This document shows positions 63,608-64,000 of a stretch of 64,000 bases of DNA, one piece after another; positions within the stretch are counted from its first letter, which is position 1, and every line of letters begins with the position of its first letter. Both the position numbers and the translations under genes were made by a program. The notes below the pieces were generated by a model, which was given only the letters and a program-made list of their open reading frames with translations, was not told where the DNA came from and searched no databases. The stretch is from Fibrisoma limi BUZ 3 (lineage in GTDB: Bacteria; Bacteroidota; Bacteroidia; Cytophagales; Spirosomataceae). The stretch is from the NCBI RefSeq assembly GCF_000296815.2, contig NZ_CAIT01000006.1:1060777-1124776 (forward strand). The letters run 5' to 3'.

Positions 63608-64000
63608 TTATTCACACAAAAGCACTGCGTGACCATCCGGGTCGCGAACGAGCAGCCCGCGACGAGCCGCCAGGCCCCAACCGTCAAGCGGAACAATACC
63701 CGGCGAGATGATGAGATGTTTTTTCGTCCGGATGGCCTTGTAAAGAGCATCCAGACCGCTGACCTCCACCACAGTATGCCAGTGCCATAGATCGTTAGCC
63801 CACGATGCCTCGGGATACGGCCGCCCACCGGGTGGTGCCAGGTAGTCGAGCAGTTCGATACCCATCCCCTGACCGGTCGTCAGGCCCGAAATCAGAACAT
63901 GGGCGCCAAATACCTGATTCAGGTGTTCCTGCTCCGTACCGTAGTTTTCGCTCATGCCACCCAGCTTAAGTCCGAGCAGATCTCGATAAAACGCCAGCGA
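63608..64000 (-). CDS. VOC/glyoxalase family protein (5' end outside window)
   Basis: The frame continues past its first ATG (63955) to the right edge, reading SLAFYRDLLGLKLGGM, a typical start of a VOC beta-alpha-beta-beta-beta module. It then continues with LDYLAPPGGRP and WHWHTVVEVSGLDALYKAI. The end, LLVRDPDGHAVLLCE, supplies the second half and a metal-ligand Glu. The first strands lie beyond the window. The substrate is unknown; VOC proteins include glyoxalases and ring-cleaving dioxygenases. Confidence 0.88.
   Translation of the reverse strand, partial: SLAFYRDLLGLKLGGMSENYGTEQEHLNQVFGAHVLISGLTTGQGMGIELLDYLAPPGGRPYPEASWANDLWHWHTVVEVSGLDALYKAIRTKKHLIISPGIVPLDGWGLAARRGLLVRDPDGHAVLLCE

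Overview
The window looks like chromosome of a Bacteroidota member, most likely Cytophagales close to Spirosoma. The evidence is a SusC/SusD pair, a T9SS-type sorting tail on a subtilase, a DUF5916 barrel protein, a head-GIN (DUF2807) protein, LytTR/7TM-DISM signalling, genes without clear Shine-Dalgarno sites, and a few TAnnTTTG-like -7 boxes. There are no rRNA or tRNA genes, CRISPR arrays, phage genes or intact insertion sequences. The taxon is inferred from gene families, not from a database search.

Layout. 1-2613 (-): a truncated AddB-like nuclease. 2725-9486 (-): SusC, SusD, an endonuclease/exonuclease/phosphatase-fold protein and an atypical SDR in one run. 9487-10853: an AT-rich patch with unrecognised ORFs. 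10854-16793 (-): a TolC/RND/adaptor efflux system, followed after a DUF1810 gene by a response regulator and kinase on the plus strand. 19786-25789: DUF5916 barrel, MiaE-like hydroxylase, royal-jelly-like lipoprotein, lipoprotein MsrA. 26043-29063 (+): an uncharacterised three-gene set made of a coiled-coil protein, a membrane coiled-coil protein and a membrane-anchored Ppx/GppA-like protein, with a long imperfect palindrome after every gene. 29157-35604: small secreted proteins, a CheY-like regulator, a lipoprotein/subtilase/macro-domain run, a head-GIN protein and a PfkB kinase. 35776-40554 (-): a hybrid kinase, sigma-54 activator and AraC regulator operon.

40933-47187 (+): a run of small redox, metal and membrane genes (two YHS proteins, DoxX, DinB, LysE, alpha/beta hydrolase, barrel, DM13, chlorite-dismutase-like, GNAT) broken by palindromes. 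47223-50093 (-): LytTR regulator and 7TM kinase, preceded by a 34-codon remnant of a paralogue of the 51901-52746 gene. 50386-51753 (+): an OmpA-family protein. 51779-64000 (-): one long run containing a Rieske/ferric-reductase membrane module, an aquaporin, two glucan hydrolases, a glucose-dehydrogenase-like SDR, an SMP-30 lactonase, a GlcG-like heme-binding protein, a third YHS protein and a truncated VOC protein. The glucan hydrolases, SDR and lactonase could form a glucan to glucose to gluconolactone to gluconate route (inference).

The most unusual signal is a set of intergenic palindromes whose arms are themselves built from short quasi-repeats (GAGTGAAA, GGTTTACGG, GGAGGAAGG, GTCGGTA types). 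One copy lies in frame inside the AddB-like gene, and another encodes the C-terminus of the DoxX protein.
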